DNA of 64,000 nt from Acanthopleura granulata. Its lineage: Eukaryota > Mollusca > Polyplacophora > Chitonida > Chitonidae. The position numbers were made by a program, and so were the translations under genes. The notes under the pieces are model-generated. The model ran no database searches. It had not been told where the DNA came from and saw nothing but the letters and a program-made list of their open reading frames with translations. Shown piece by piece: positions 13,936-25,957 of this stretch. Numbering within the stretch: the first letter of the stretch is position 1; each line of letters starts with the position of its first letter. The stretch is taken from positions 23,752,627 to 23,816,626 of the forward strand of contig JABBOT010000005.1 in assembly GCA_016165875.1 (NCBI GenBank). Reading direction: 5' to 3'.

Positions 13936-16900
13936 TAATATCCTATGCATAATATTTTATAACATTTTAATATTTGGCTCTAAAATTACAATTCTTTGAG
14001 CCAAATTTTAGGACCTTTACAGTACACTTACAAACAAAACATGAACTTGACCAATACTTTAAAACTCGATCTAAAAAAATATATATAGGAAACATTTCTG
14101 ATGTTTGGTATCATGAATCTTGATTGATCATTTGACAAAAGTGAAAAATATATTCTAGATAAGGTTCAATCTTAGACAGTTCAGGCTAACCATTCTGATG
14201 AAATGGGAAAACAGAGAAATCACATGTGGTTTATGCAATCCCATCTTAACAGTAAGTGTTGGCATGTTTATAGGAATTGTCAGAATGCAATCACGTATCA
14301 GTAACCTGTATGCTTAGGGGTCAGAAGTTAAACACTGTATTAGCCGGGCAATTCTTCGGACAATGGTACATGGTGTTTATGAAGACAGTTCTTACAGCCC
14401 CGCAGTGCAAGAGAGACCTGATTGGGCTTGAAACTGTTATTCTCCTGGTCAAACCGATTAGCTCCGGACATGGCCCAGTATACAGGTCAGTTAGCACGCC
14501 TCCAGCAAACATCTTTTTCAGGAGTCAATCTTGGCTCAAGAAAACAAATCCACAGCTAATCTTCTTAGGCTAGAAAGTCTTAATTTAAGGCTTTAGCAAG
14601 GTATAAGCAAATGCCTCAGCAAAAGCAAACATGACCTGCAGAAATGGTTGAACTGAAAAGGCCCTAAATGCACTTAACACACTATTAAAGCCCTTTTCCT
14701 TAATGGCAAATGAATTTCAAGTAACAATGCCACTGCTAGATCTAGAAATTAACATACACCTTAAAGACCTCAGCGAAAGTTTGTCACAAAGAAACACTGA
14801 AGATTAAACTTAGACAAGGTCCACTTCACAAGGTCTGATTGTTTGAGCATATAGACAAAGTTCTTTCTGTAAGTTAAGTTATACACAACAAGTCACTTGC
14901 GTTTATCAAAATGGCTTGGTCGTGTTATCCTTCCTAATCTTCCAGCTTAAACTAAATCTGTCAGATGTGAAAGGATTAGAGATGGCTGGTTGATCTTTGA
15001 CGAGGATTGAATTTTGCTTACTTTACCATTCCACTGGTGTTCCAACATCCAAGAAAACTCAAGAATATTTCATGAACAAGCAGGCAGTTATCAGGTTGAA
15101 CAATGCATACTGAGATTAAAATACATTAAATCCTCAACAAATTCAATCAACCAGTGGAGTATAGTTTTGGACAGAATGTGAAACATAATTCGTAACCTTC
15201 TGATAGCAAAAAATGTTTTGTTAAAGTAGGGCCACATATAATCTTTACAGAAATTTTAAAATAGCCTGTCCACATCAGGTAACATTCCTCTCATATCTTA
15301 ACTTGCACCATGCTCATGGGAAGATTTCTTGGAATTTAGGACAGATACGTTATAGGTACACTCTTACTGACTGTGGTCTGTCATTATACTGGAATCACTG
15401 TAGATAAATGTTTTGTGTCTTAATCAAACAAAGCAGACTGCAAAGTCCGAGCCTCCTGCCCAAATATCCAGCCTCAAAGATGGTCTTAGCCTTGAATGGA
15501 GAACATCTCATCCAAATCAATAATACAGGTCAGGACAACATCAACAAATCTTCCTGCCTAAAATACACAATGGTTTGCCTTGATGGCAGCTTCCTGCATG
15601 TCCATTATGTCAGCAGAAAATTATGTCCTGTCATATTTGGTGGCAAAACAGAAGGTATTTAGCTCCGCATTACACGCGACGATAATAATAAATACATATC
15701 TGCTGCAAGTGTTTGTACTGGTTGTCTGAAGAAGCTGTTCACTGGATATGACACCTAGATAACCTTGGGGAGAATACAACAGGCTGACCATGGGCTTCTT
15801 TATGTCAACAAGGAACTGAAGTTTTCAAATATCACCTCATTTAACACATTCCACTGGATTCCTTGTAGGATCAGAAAACATTTCTCACCATTCTTAATTT
15901 GCACGAGCGTTCAACTGAGACATTTCTACAGAAGCACGACAAATTTGTTGCCAACTTGATGAAATATTGTTTTCAGGGACATACGCAACAAATGCAAAGG
16001 AGGGTGAGGTGAAAAAGTATGCAAACAGTTCAACTAAAATTTTAGCAATTAACACAGTTCTGTTGCAAATAATCCATTATGCCCTTGACTTACAAAGCTG
16101 AAGATTAGAACCAATATTTATGAACGTGAAAACCTATTTGTCATTGGCAAATAACATTTGATGATATGTGAGGGAAGGGAGGAGGTCTTAAACACCCCTG
16201 AAGACTAAAGAGTTTTTATTTATAGAAACATGGAACATCAGGCTAGAAGCATACTGACTTGACAGACTGAAAAGTTAATGCAAATTATTATGACAGCAGA
16301 AAGAAAGAACTTCGTTCAATTCATCACACCACGCTTCTGCCCATTTATCCCTTTTTCACAAAAACACAGAAATCCAATCCAAACAGACAACGCACTGCGT
16401 TTACTATGTCCCATCCTGCCCTCAAGAAATTACAGTAGGTCTCTGGGAAATAATACATAATGCGCAATAAACTACACACATTACGCATCTCTTCTGCCTC
16501 TTTGTTTGTCACCTCTAAGTCATTGTTTACAGTGGGTAAAAGTTTCAATGCCCTTCCATAAGCATGACTTTACAACTGGGTCATATATAATTAATATGAC
16601 AAGACGGGAGACAAAAAAGACATGCATACTAACCCCAAACCTTTGACAGCCAAAAATATGACCTTAATAAACCAGTGGAAGTAATTAAATATACATGTAC
16701 CTCTGCATGAGTTTGCAGGTGTACGAGGAGATTGTGTCTGACAAAAATTATTTCTTGAACAGTTTTCAGTTTCCCTGTCACAATAGAACTATTTGTACAA
16801 TATACATGTGCTATCAAGATAAAGTGCTGTTCCACACTCAGTCAACTACAGGTACGCACAATTATCGACTGAAAAAAAGCGATGAGAAAAGATGCTATTT

Positions 16901-17119
16901 ACTGGCAAACAACTTCATTAGGTAATATTACATATAAAAATGTTACTGTAAGATTAATGGTTTCCTCAGAAGGTAATGGAACAGTTCTTAGCTTCAAAAA
17001 CACAACTGAAGAAAACATAAAAAGTACCAAGGAAAACAGAATGTAAATGTAAAGATCATTAACAATGTAAAAACTTGGAAACAAGGGAAAAGTTCCACCA
17101 CCATACCTATGGTACAGAC

Positions 17120-17258
17120 CTGATTGATATTTTCCACAGATTTAGCACCTTTCGTGAAAGTTTCGATGTTAGCTTTTTTGGAATCCTTTGGATCGGGATT
17201 GAAAATACTGTCTTCAGAGATGCTCCTGGCTTGGGACAGCGTCTTGTGCGTCTTGAAC
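17120..17258 (-). CDS. Exon 3 of the CRACD/DUF4592-like gene (DSIF motif)
   Basis: The acceptor on the minus strand is CATACTTTGTTTCAG (AG at 17260-17259). Phase 2 from exon 2 is completed by the first base (GG+G = Gly). The exon then encodes 46 codons: FKTHKTLSQARSISEDSIFN, followed by PDPKDSKKANIETFTKG and ending AKSVENINQ. The 'S.S.DSIF.P' and 'S..NI' motifs resemble the segment of human CRACD around SHDSIFIPDG and SQDNI, recalled from memory. Two donors are possible. CAG|GTCTGT after 17120 gives phase 0 and joins directly to exon 4, the model preferred here. ATAG|GTATGG after 17107 gives a 152-base exon ending in phase 1, which would need the doubtful micro-exon at 10188-10249. This exon lies outside the duplicated block and occurs once. 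The open frame starting at 17352 begins in the intron. Confidence 0.72.
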
Positions 17259-17372
17259 CTGAAACAAAGTATGCAGAACTAATAGCATCAACAGCATGGA
17301 TACTTTTATCCACTTGGACGCTGTTGTCACATCCCAAGCATAACAGGGCCAACCATCACATCATAGCTACAG

Positions 17373-17492
17373 AGTTTCCCCCCGGTCTCTGCCCAGTTTC
17401 CTTCCACAGTAATGCTGGCTGCCGTCGTACAAGTGAAATACTCTTGAGTACGTTTGAAGAACACCAATCATTTAAATAAATAAATAAATATA
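17373..17492 (+). mobile_element. 3' fragment of the SINE
   Basis: Only the distal part remains: CTCTGCCCAGTTTCCTTCC, AATGCTGGCTGCCGTCGTAC, TACTCTTGAGTACG and a run of AAATA. It lies about 115 bp upstream of exon 3 in the intron, in antisense orientation to the gene. Confidence 0.72.
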
Positions 17493-17582
17493 TAACTACA
17501 GACCATACCATCACTACAGACTTGCCACGATACAATCCCAAAAGTTGCTGATGTGATGCTAAACCTTAATCATTCATTCATT

Positions 17583-17755
17583 CATCACTACTGACCATAT
17601 CATCACAACTGACCATATTAGCACTACTGACCATATCATCACTATCGACCATATTAGCACTACTGACCATATCATCACTATCGACCATATTAGCACTACC
17701 AACCATATCATCACTACAGACCATATTATCACTACCGACCATATCACTGCCGGTA
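17583..17755. repeat. Short minisatellite of about 18 bp
   Basis: Alternating ACTACTGACCATATCATC and ACTATCGACCATATTAGC units, about nine in all. Intronic, in the intron between exons 3 and 2. Confidence 0.9.
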
Positions 17756-17871
17756 GTACTGATCACTTCAACGCAACAAAGGCACTTTGAAACTATATCA
17801 GATTCCATCAGATCATATCACTACACATCTCAACAACAACAGGGAATTTACCTGCAGGATAATTTGTTTTA

Positions 17872-18027
17872 GCACTGTCATGTTACCAATACCATTTGAC
17901 CCATGTTTCAGCACTGTCATGTTACCAATACCATTTGAACCATGTTTCAGCACTGTCATGTTACCAATACCATTTGACCCATGTTTCAGCACTGTCATGT
18001 TACCAATACCATTTGAACCATCTTTCA
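17872..18027. repeat. Four tandem 39-bp units
   Basis: GCACTGTCATGTTACCAATA plus CCATTTGACCCATGTTTCA at 17872, 17911, 17950 and 17989. The GACC/GAACC variant alternates strictly between units, so the real repeat is a 78-bp dimer copied once. All three plus frames are open only because 39 is divisible by 3. Confidence 0.93.
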
Positions 18028-20395
18028 ATGATTAGATCTAAGTATGGCTTAGGGCTAATAGCCAATTCCACAGAATTTCAGCCTTATTATTGTGTAAAGC
18101 TCATGGAAAAATCTCCAGCTTATACAGACGAATACAGTGAGAAAAATGAGCATGGGTATGGATGACTACAGGGTTACAGTAAAGCGAGAGGATGGTGTGA
18201 GGTTTTCAAATTGATTTATTCTGCCCTTTGTCTATACAGGATACCACACACACATGTTCACACATGCACATAAATGTATGAATCCTCACATGGAACCGCT
18301 AACCCAATGTGACAGATCATGGCATCCTGGTTCACCAAATATTTGAAGACAGCCTATAAAGAAGACAGGAATGCATAAAAACAATGTTACCCTTGAAAGA
18401 AAGCTGCCAGGTGGTTTCATAATCACAGACGCTCCACTCCAGGAATCAGGCCAAAGCCCAAGAATGGCTTAGATTATGCCACAAAATCCGCCCTCTCAGG
18501 AAAAAGTGTGAGTAATGGAATGCCAGTCAGCTAAATGGAACAGCAATATATCTCTCCACGGGCACATGTACTGTTCCCGAACAAGGGCAACTGGTCAGTG
18601 TATCAGGACGAAAACAGCCTTCATACTGAAAAAACGCAACTCGTAATACATGGAATTTTTTCGGGATCTCAACAGCTCTGTCTGCATCAACAATTTGCAG
18701 CATCTGAAGATGACCTGCTCAAGGCTTTTGTTCCGCATCCAACCCCTCGGATGTTATCCATCAAAAAAAATGTCAATAAAACTGCGCCACATGCATGCAG
18801 TCAGAAAGCAGGGCAGAGGGACTTGTCCTCCCTGAGTTACATCATGTCTGGCTCAGGAGAAGGAGCGAGTACAGTGCGTCCAGACAGCCTGGGGTTTATA
18901 TGCTAATGAATGACTCACTCAAAGCAATGGTTTAAAGTGGGCAAGCCAACGGCTGGCTCAATCCTCTCGCGACCATGGGAAGGGATTTTGATCATTGAAT
19001 CACTGAGGCAATCAACTGGAAAAATTTCACACACGGTAAAACAAATCAGTTTTTTTCCTTTCCTTTGACCATACCCATGCACCCATGCACATGTGAATGA
19101 CCTACATCAATGAACTGAGAATTTTTTTGTTCTAACAGAGCTGCCTGTGCATCACAGAGTGCAGGGAAGTTCTTATGGTCAAGTAGCATTCCAAACAGAT
19201 ACAACTTAGAAAATTAATTATTTACATATATACTTTATTTCAGCCAACACTATAATCTTTCAAGTACAATTACATCTAGATGTCGTTGGAAATAAAGGTG
19301 ACACTGGCACATGACCAGCCTGTCTATACAGCCATAGTCACAAAAGTAATGTAAACAGAGAAGTCAATGCTCAAACCACAGCAAATAAAGAAATGAAACT
19401 GTGGTGTAAAAATTTAGTACTATTCGGGTTTTTCAGTTTTTTGATTTAACATTCCCTTTTAACATTATTCGAGTCCTCTCACAGCAGGTCGGTTCCAATG
19501 CTGATGTATTCATAACTGGCAACAATGTGAAGTCATAGTGTGCCACGTGACACCTCACCCTGTCATAGTTTGTGGTCGCCAGATGCAGCAATTGGCTTAT
19601 AACCATATACTGGGTGTATCACTGAAGCAAGTGCCAAGACGTTACATCTTGTGTATGAAACTTCAGTCACTACGGTGGGGTTGCATTATTCCGAATTAGC
19701 CTGGTACACTGAACAATCTCCATGTATTTTATGGCTGCATTGTGTTTGTCAATAATACATGCTCTAATCAACCGAGAAGACTAGTAGAGCTATAGAACAA
19801 CCTAATAACTTCCTTGGCAGACAGATGGTTGAGGCTCGCCATCAAAAGCTCGCCATCCACACGTTTACTGCTGAAAGACATTCATCACCTTCATAAATGC
19901 GCCATAATTCAATAAAAGAACAAAATCACTAAAGGTCTTGTGTCTGGGGAAGGAAGACTTGGAGAGACATGACTCTAATACATCACTGGATTTTCATAAA
20001 CCAGTACTTGGAAGCAATATTCCTTTGAGGACACAATAAAAAATCGCCGAAAGAAGCCAGTGTTATGAAGTACAGACGCATAAAACAGACCCTATTGGAA
20101 GCTTTATGCCTATCTTCTGACTGAGAGTGATGATACCGTCGAGGAGCATCACCCGCAGAGAAACAAGCCTCTGCAAGTGGTGTGCTTTCTTTTTGTTATT
20201 TCATACACTTAAACATGTCACAGTTTCTGCACAGTGGTGCTTGTGAAGGAAAGAGCTGGCTCACAAGCACTGCAGCACTACAGCAGAGAATAATGTGTAA
20301 TCACACAGTCTGGAACCAATTGTAGCTTGTAGATGTTCCTCATTTAAAAATAAAAGGTCTCCTTAGATGGCCTAACATTTCTCCCAGTTTTAGAG

Positions 20396-20580
20396 GTAAT
20401 GTCACAAAATATTATTTTTCATACTGAAACTTCCCTGAAACTTCCACTTTTTCAGAAGAATAACATCTTACGTTCCAAACAAATGTCAACAAACCTTCCT
20501 GAAGTCAACAGAACTATCATAATGGGAACAACTGAGCAACTTAGTAATGGTCTAAATTTTAGGTCGTTTAGGGTATTTCA
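20396..20580 (-). repeat. Dispersed repeat family, diverged copy (also at 28077-28264)
   Basis: ACAGAACTATCATAATGGGA, GAGCAACTTAGTAATGGTCT and AAATTTTAGGTCGTTTAGGG match the reverse of the family consensus. It lies at the left end of the duplicated block, so it appears twice. The open frame at 20399-20584 is this repeat. Confidence 0.6.
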
Positions 20581-21122
20581 ATGACAAATGGTGCTTCAGA
20601 CCTGTGTTTTCCATCTAAAATATATCATCCTCAAAATTTTTTTACTGCCCACCTGGCCAAACTTTTCAGAAACTTTGTTTTGAGCTTTCTTTATTTTTGT
20701 CAGATTTAAAGACTACTATTTTCTGGAAAAAAAAAAATTGTTTGGTAGCATAATGTAGATTTTTTATAGGGTGTTCACTAAGGCATATTTTGAAGGCTTC
20801 AATTCTGCTTGAGTAATTAGGTTAATACCCAAATCAACATTTAGCTTAAAATATTGCCTTGACTGTGACATCTGAATGGAGACAGGAATATTTCTGTCCA
20901 CAAATAATACTGTCTAAAAATGTCTATTTCAGATTAAACAGACTGTTTTCAATCATTGTCCTTGGGTCTTCCAGACACATGTTAAGGATCCCAAGTGATA
21001 ATTTTATCATTGTTTGCTGTTAAAAAAACTGTCGTCAATAACTGGTCAAGTATACTTCAGTTGTTCAAAAGTGTTGTATCTTGTTTAAGTGAGGATGTGT
21101 TGTGAGTGATTGGCTGGCTTAC

Positions 21123-21306
21123 CCTCCATCATCTTCCTCCTCCTCAATCTGCTGGGACATGAGAGCGCTCGTAGATTTGGCCTTCACACACACTATGCTG
21201 GCAGGGCTCTCCCCTCCCTTCAACTTGGACCGTTTCCTGGAAGCTCTGAAAAACTTTCTCATTGCTTCGAAGGGTTTGAACTTTCTCTTCTTTTCATTTT
21301 TTCCAT
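21123..21306 (-). CDS. Exon 2 of the CRACD/DUF4592-like gene, copy A (basic segment)
   Basis: The minus-strand acceptor is TTCTGTTGCAG (AG at 21308-21307) and the donor is GTAAG from 21122. The exon is 184 bases, phase 1 in and phase 2 out, matching exon 1 before it and exon 3 after it. It encodes about 61 residues in three parts: a very basic stretch (KNEKKRKFKPFEAMRKFF, then RASRKRSK), a middle stretch with SIVCVKAKSTSALMS, and an acidic tail (QQIEEEEDDGG). A basic KFK..KFF motif near the N-terminus is, from memory, a hallmark of KIAA1211/CRACD and its paralogue. The longer open frame starting at 21376 reads through the intron and its first 23 residues should not be used. Copy B differs by two substitutions and one extra Glu codon, so the reading frame is preserved, as expected for a real exon. 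Confidence 0.75.
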
Positions 21307-22318
21307 CTGCAACAGAACAAAGGTTGAGTGAGTGCTCCAGGAACTGATCTGAAATACTCGGGACTTCAGCTTTCATAAATGGAGCTTGATTTAATAGCTA
21401 TTGACTGGAGGAAGAGAATTTTGCTTTTACATTATCAAAGATCAATGTCAACAAACTTACCAAGAATAATGAAACACAAAATCTGTATTTGCACAGCCTG
21501 GGAATATCGTATTGATTTATTACACTGTTGTTTAAACCCAATCAAAATATTTTCCCATGCCTGTGATGGCAGCAAAAATAGGACAACACACATTTAGAAA
21601 ATTAGACAGAAGGAAAATGAGAAAGTCCAGAAGGAAATGGCCCAATTCCATGTTGACTTCCTTATTTACTTGTTTTATTACAGCTTATTTCAATGCTTAC
21701 AATACTTCATTTGCATACATGTAGAAGACAGCTTTAGGGGTGGAGGGATTTTGTTTAAAGTGAGACGGAAACATTCATGCCTTGCTAGGTACTTGACAGG
21801 CCCCACTCCCCCCGATAAACCACAAGAACAGGAAGCCAGATTCAATATGCCTTTAGAGCAAATGGTGTGTAAAGGCTCCTTTCATAAGTAAATACTCTCT
21901 AGAAAAGAACCCTTTTGTTTTCTGCTCAGGACCTGTATCACTTTTAAATCTTCCGCACACCATCAACAGCTCATGTACCTGGAGTATTCAGACCATTACT
22001 CCATAGTGTATCTCTTTTTTTTTTTTTTTTCCTTTTCATTTGCTGCACAAAATGTTATTTTGCTTGTAATGTTCCCCTGCCAACATTTGTGTTACTGTAC
22101 GTACAACTCCAGATTCAGGCTGTCCCTCTCAATGTGGGCAACACAAAAGGGTCCAAATCGTAGTGAAACACACCGTCTCCTGATGTGACGCTGCATTGCT
22201 TGTACATATACACCAAAAAGGCATGATGTACTCCAGGAAGGAACAATGGGATAGATAGTTTTAGACTGCTGTGTCAAAGGCTGGGTAGAGGTTTTATGAG
22301 TTTCCTACTCCTCAACAA

Positions 22319-22476
22319 TATTTATTTATTTATTTGATTAACGTTTTATGTTGTACTCAAGAATATTTCCCTTCTCCAACGGAGGTAGGCATTATGGTGG
22401 GAGGAAACCAAACAGAGCCCGGGCAAAACCCATGATCATCAGCCATGGTTATGGCAGACCTTCCCACGGCTACCCC
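22319..22476 (-). mobile_element. Truncated SINE, inverted relative to its neighbour
   Basis: Begins with TTTATTTATTTATTTGATT (reverse of the tail), then AAGAATATTTC, CATTATGGTGGGAGGAAACC and CCCATGATCATC, ending within the body. The tRNA-like head is missing. It lies about 150 bp from the plus-strand SINE at 22633, so transcripts of this region could form a hairpin. The copy B counterpart is 29924-30080. Confidence 0.8.
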
Positions 22477-22632
22477 CGTCAGCCACAGAAGGTCTATAAC
22501 TAAGGCACTATATTTCAAAACACATGTTGAGTATGTGTATAATGGCAATCACAGCACCCCTCAAACAAGCTGGTCTTATGTTCCCTCTCATAATACCTCA
22601 CTGTTTCTGTACAGCTGTGCTCATAAAGCACC

Positions 22633-22908
22633 GGGGGCCTCCGTAGCTCAGTTCATCAGCACGCTAGCGCAGTACAATGACCCGAAGCCTCCCACCAATG
22701 CAGTTGCTGTGAGTTCAAGTCCAGCTCATGCTGGTCTCCTATTCGGCCATACGTGGGAAAGTCTGGCAGCAACCTGCGGATGGACATGGGTTTCCCCGAG
22801 GCTCTGCCCAGTTTCCTCCCGCCATAATGCTGGCCGCCGTCATATAAGTGAAATATTCTTGAGCACATTGTAAAACGTCAATCAAATAAATAAATAAATA
22901 AATAAATC
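22633..22908 (+). mobile_element. tRNA-derived SINE, full-length copy (copy A block)
   Basis: Starts GGGGGCCTCCGTAGCTCAGT, a clear tRNA-like head with an A box. It has GAGTTCAAGTCC (B box), the shared SINE body, and a tail of CAATC plus AAATA repeats. No clear target-site duplication is seen. The open frame across it (22445-22873) is SINE sequence, not a protein. The same element is at 30237-30511 in copy B. Confidence 0.85.
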
Positions 22909-24364
22909 ACTGCAGTGCTGTACAACAGTAGAGAATGGTGTGTTTTCACACAGCTTGGCATCCATTTGTACATGTGGGAAATGTTGCCCACGGCCAGAAG
23001 TTTTGCTGCACAAAGTTGTCTTGCTGCACATAAATGTTTAGAAACTTCTACAACTTCAAAGTATGGAATTTCCTTCGAAATCATATCCCGAATAAATGAA
23101 TGGGGGATACACTAAATTGTGTCTATACATGATGGCATAACTAATGTGATACTTCAAGCAACATGTACTGTGTACTATGGCAAATTATAATTTCAATGCG
23201 TGACATATGCATCTGCCATCAATCTTTCGGATACTAACAAACGCAGGCATCAATACCGCATTTAATGCACATGATGCTGTCACCTTTAATCTGACACCAT
23301 CTACATATTCTCTTTACACATACATGTATATTCTTAAAAACAACAGCTACAAATTGACATGCAACAGCATTACTTCATCAAGCCAGAAATAAAATATAAA
23401 AAGGAAATGCAATGACAGAGCAATTAAATCCTCGCACGATTTGAACTGGGGGCTATAGGGCTTTGTGTGATGATCTGTCGCTTGTTGTTTAATCTGCCTT
23501 ATCCACTGTACACAGACAGCTATTAAATCCCCTCCTGGTGTGGACAGGGCATTTTTGTGCCCCTCAATACATTGACAGCCTTCCTCACTTCCTCTCCGTT
23601 TCATGACAATTTCTGCCATCGTGTTTTTACACCACACTTTGTGTCATCAGTTATGTAAACTTACACTGGATGCACTTGGCAGAACTCTTTATGACTGTGG
23701 ACAACAGTTCAGACATACAGCTAACTTTTCAAAAGGATTAATTTTGACACCCCTGAAAAAACATTTTCTTTCTTCAATTTTGTTTTTGGGATTTTAATTT
23801 TTTTTTTTTTTGGCTACAAGAGCAGTAAAACCAGATTCTGGTACATGCTGGTATAATTAAATGTGTTAAGTCTTAATCTGGATTGTCATGCTCAATTCTT
23901 TTTTGTCCATACCTAACAGCATTTCACCTCACTGTGAAGCCCCCTGCCCCTGAATAATACACTTTAAGCAGTCAAAAATCTAATAACGTCACTTGAAATA
24001 TTAGTTCTGTCCAAAAATTCCATCCGAAATCTAACACTTTTCTGCAAAATAATTTTAATGGTTTTTACAAGTTATAAATCCACAAATCATCCCCTTCATA
24101 TATTACAGTGAATATGTGTAGAACAGACAGCTAAAAATACACATTTACAGCAACATTTACAAGTACAGTGTACATAGTTGTTCGGTTTTTGCTAGGTTTG
24201 TCCACAAATTAGCCATACATGTAACACACGATGCAGTTCAAGTGGAGATAACTGGTGTCACCGTGAGAAATGTTTCCCACATGTACAAGAGACAGTTCAA
24301 CATAATCTCATTGAACGCACCTACATGCAGAAGTACATGCAGGTGCGTACACTGGCAAATTTCC

Positions 24365-24555
24365 AACTGGTATACCCTAAATCACCTAAAATTTTTGTAG
24401 CTCATTTTAGTCCTGTTAATTGTAGAAAGGTATTTTGAGGTTAACTGGGAAGGCAGGATCACATCCTACAGAACAAATGTAAGTTTCAGTTCCACAAGTT
24501 ATTTACATGTATTAAGGTATTTATTTGCCTCTAAAAATGAAAAAATTAATGTGAT
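24365..24555 (+). repeat. Dispersed repeat family, diverged plus copy (also at 32003-32190)
   Basis: TACCCTAAATCACCTAAAAT, then AGCTCATTTTAGTCCTGTTA and GGTATTTTGAGGTTAACTGG follow the order of motifs seen at 63330. Confidence 0.5.
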
Positions 24556-25339
24556 CTCTATTTTATGTGATCTCATGTGCTTGTATAGGTTTGCTAACAT
24601 CAGTTACATCAACAGATATTTTTCCTTTCTCTCCAATGAAATTTAACACCTTGATTCTACTGCATCAAATCAGTCTCCAAGGTTTTAGGCAAACTGACAT
24701 CTGCTACAATGTAGTTCTCAGAAGCCTTCATGTACATACATACATGTACAGACTTTGTACCAGCAAGTCCCATTAAGCACACATCATTGTTAACATTGTA
24801 CACAAGGTCTTATTTTCTTACCAGGCTCCAGGAATGAGATTGCAGGGCTAACTTAGTTGTATACAACTATGTGTGTGACTGTTTGTTGGTAATTTTTGTC
24901 ACAGTATGCAGGAAATATCCAGAAACTTGTAGGGATGTTCACAACAGCATGAACAATCCCAGTCAATTTATAAGAGATTGCACTTAGTATCAGGGAACTC
25001 ACACATGTTGGCATGATTTACATTTATGGTCTAAAACCTATATGTTTAAGGCTAAGATAACACTGCAAACCAAAAACTACAAGCATCTATATTGAGATAC
25101 ATTTGATATATCTACAGAAATTAAGAAAGGATTCTAAAATGTTTTTTAATTTATATACATAAAAAATGGAGCATATTGTTCTAAAGTTCTAAAATGTTTT
25201 ATAATAGCAAAAAAACAAAAAAAATACTGTGCAATGTACTTAAAACCCCTTGGTCTTAAGCACATGTACATTGTAACCAATGCATACAAATTCCAAGAGA
25301 TATTATTTATACCAGTCATTCATTAAGTTGTGTAGGTGT

Positions 25340-25705
25340 TGTATAAATTTGGTGAACTTGGGACAAACTATTCAAGACATAGAGCATATACCAGCCTTTT
25401 ATAAAATTTAACTCCAGTGACCCTATGACCTTGAATAAAAAGGTCAAGGTCACTGAAAATCAATAGGGTTATTCCTCATGCCAATGTGTAGGTGTGGTGT
25501 AGGTTTGGTGAACTTGGACTAAACCGCTCTAGAGATAGAGCATTTACAAGCCTTGTATAAAATTTAACATAAATGACCTTAATGACCTTAAAGAAAAGGT
25601 CAAGGTCAGTGAAAATCAACAGGGTTCTTCCTCGTGTCAATGTGTAAGAATGGTGTAAGTTTGGTGAAAACCTGATAAACCGTTCTAGAGATAGAGCATT
25701 TATAC
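25340..25705. repeat. Tandem repeat of about 150 bp with AGGTCA-rich inverted repeat (copy A)
   Basis: Two and a half units of a sequence containing TTTGGTGAACTTGGACTAAA, GATAGAGCAT and AAGGTCAAGGTCACTGAAAA. Each core is an inverted repeat: TGACCTTAATGACCTT with AAGGTCAAGGTCA (25418-25452 and 25574-25608). TCAAGGTCA matches the extended half-site known for NR5A and ERR nuclear receptors, but use as a regulatory site is untested. The open frame at 25476-25736 is repeat-derived. Confidence 0.85.
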
Positions 25706-25800
25706 CAAAATTGGCTGAGGGGTAAAAATGAAGCATGCTTTTGTATAATCTCCAACGATCATGTTTGTTTTCAACCTACTGTATAAGAAGCAATAAGATT

Positions 25801-25916
25801 TCTTTATTTATTTAATTGGTGTTTTACGCGACCATCCACAGGTTGCTGGCAGACCTTCCCATGTACAGCCAGAGAGGAAGCCAGCATGAGCTGGACTTCA
25901 ACTCACAGCGACCGAG
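25801..25916 (-). mobile_element. SINE fragment with internal deletion, next to exon 1 (copy A)
   Basis: Tail (TTTATTTAATTGGTGTTTTACG) joined directly to the body (GACCATCCACAGGTTGCTGG through GAGCTGGACTTCAACTC). About 73 bp present in copy B at 33470-33542 are missing. The SINE lies in the first intron, about 40 bp beyond the exon 1 donor. Confidence 0.8.
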
Positions 25917-25957
25917 AAGTATAAAGAATGTTGGTGAATTGTTTTCCAAAGTCTTAC

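Larger units (their letters stand above)
9750..17119 (-). other. Intron between exons 4 and 3
   Basis: About 7.4 kb without supported exons except the doubtful one at 10188-10249. It holds a SINE remnant (11735), a dispersed repeat fragment (13838) and a 3 x 35-bp repeat (13399). Open frames at 12077, 14277, 15408 and elsewhere lack family features. Confidence 0.55.
17259..21122 (-). other. Intron between exons 3 and 2
   Basis: About 3.9 kb with a SINE 3' fragment and two minisatellites (17583 and 17872). A relatively GC-rich 124-codon plus frame at 18535-18906 has no recognisable domain. The duplicated block begins inside this intron at 20069. Confidence 0.6.
21307..25957 (-). other. Intron between exons 2 and 1 (copy A)
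   Basis: About 4.65 kb, largely SINE copies and repeats. The copy B equivalent is 29003-33670. Nothing between the listed repeats suggests another exon. Confidence 0.65.

Noticed and set aside
18535..18906. 124-codon plus-strand frame
   Set aside because: Intronic, no family similarity recognised, no splice or promoter context.
21307..21376. Extension of exon 2 to a Met at 21376
   Set aside because: The extension crosses a strong acceptor (TTCTGTTGCAG) and the phase to exon 1 fits only if the exon starts at 21306.
22633..22710. Possible functional tRNA gene
   Set aside because: The tRNA-like head cannot form a full cloverleaf and is continuous with a SINE body that recurs elsewhere.
22445..22873. 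142-codon plus-strand frame (and its twin at 30049-30477)
   Set aside because: More than half lies in the SINE and the rest in an inverted SINE fragment; it has no domain features.
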